5,087 nt of DNA from an uncultured Polymorphobacter sp. Its GTDB lineage: Bacteria > Pseudomonadota > Alphaproteobacteria > Sphingomonadales > Sphingomonadaceae. Where the stretch lies: contig CALDHQ010000662.1 of assembly GCA_937894055.1 (NCBI GenBank), positions 1 to 5,087 of the forward strand, in the 5' to 3' direction. The notes beneath the pieces are model-generated. The model was given only the letters and a program-made list of their open reading frames with translations. It was not told where the DNA came from and searched no databases. Made by a program: the position numbers and the translations under genes. Positions 4,748 to 5,087 of this stretch are shown piece after piece; positions within the stretch are counted from its first letter, which is position 1; each line of letters opens with the position of its first letter.

Positions 4748-5087
4748 TCAACCTTTGAGCAGCGCGGCGGCGTAGATGTCGGGTTTGAAGCCGACGAGCA
4801 GCACGGGGGCACCGCCAGGGCTGGTGCCGGACAGGATCGGGCGCTTGATCATCGACGGTTGCGCCAGCATCAGCTGGGTGGCGCGTGCGGCATCGAGATT
4901 GGTGCGGTCGGCTTCGGGGAGCGCGCGGAAGGTAGTGCCGGCGCGGTTGAGCACGACCTGCCAGCCGAGGACCTTGCACCATGCAGCGAGCAGCGTGGCG
5001 TCGGCGCCTTCGGCTTTATAGTCATGGAAGCAGTAGGCGACGGCGTTGGCGTCGAGCCAGCTGCGCGCCTTCTTCATCGTGTCGCAG
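4748..5087 (-). CDS. ArsC/Spx-superfamily protein, YffB-like (5' end outside window)
   Basis: The last 112 residues are visible, entering with [14 protein letters not shown]. The gene continues beyond the right edge, which should hold about nine more N-terminal residues. The pattern matches the YffB branch of the arsenate-reductase (ArsC)/Spx thioredoxin-fold family: the single active-site-type Cys in CDT, the following KKARSWL helix, [25 protein letters not shown], and IKRPIL with the conserved Arg before a Pro, then PVLLVGF near the end. Members such as E. coli YffB are small cytoplasmic proteins thought to use glutathione or act as thiol oxidoreductases. A true arsenate reductase role is not supported, since no ars genes are nearby. 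The ATG at 5077 is internal, because the conserved CDT lies upstream of it. Confidence 0.9.
   Translation of the reverse strand, partial: CDTMKKARSWLDANAVAYCFHDYKAEGADATLLAAWCKVLGWQVVLNRAGTTFRALPEADRTNLDAARATQLMLAQPSMIKRPILSGTSPGGAPVLLVGFKPDIYAAALLKG

Noticed and set aside
4653..4982. N-terminal extension of the panB frame up to 4982
   Set aside because: It overlaps the YffB-like gene out of frame and is unlike any PanB N-terminus. The ATG at 4652 has a good ribosome binding site and gives normal length.

Overview
The window looks like chromosome of a GC-rich alphaproteobacterium, most likely a sphingomonad. This rests on the codon use, the order of the housekeeping genes, and the kind of GC-rich palindromic repeats between genes; no rRNA or other taxonomic marker is present. 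Six protein genes and one small probable gene account for the coding content.

Five genes lie on the minus strand in the order of transcription: an ArsC/YffB-family thioredoxin-fold protein (cut by the right edge), panB (first step of pantothenate synthesis), then, after an interruption, a YfgM-like tetratricopeptide-type inner-membrane protein, a BamB-like beta-propeller protein, and der/engA (ribosome-assembly GTPase, cut by the left edge). The yfgM-bamB-der order is a widely conserved envelope/ribosome-assembly cluster. yfgM and bamB overlap by four bases (ATGA), and der is separated from bamB by about 210 AT-richer bases containing a long inverted repeat.

Between panB and yfgM sits the unusual part, about 2520-3770. 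It carries two small membrane-protein genes of unknown function, transcribed divergently: a four-helix protein on the minus strand and a two-helix protein with two CxxC pairs (zinc-ribbon-like) on the plus strand. Its GC content is visibly lower than that of the flanking genes (about 50% at 3481-3540 against about 68% at 4081-4140, hand counts). It is bounded on each side by one copy of a perfect 32-bp repeat in inverted orientation, with degenerate similarity continuing outside the core. Inside are at least three degraded copies of a different motif of about 32 bp. I read this as an accessory island between conserved genes, bounded by REP-like palindromic repeats. No transposase, integrase, CRISPR array, tRNA or rRNA was seen.

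The most notable protein-level point is that the BamB-like protein has a clear signal peptide but no lipobox cysteine, so it should not be a lipoprotein as BamB is in Escherichia coli.
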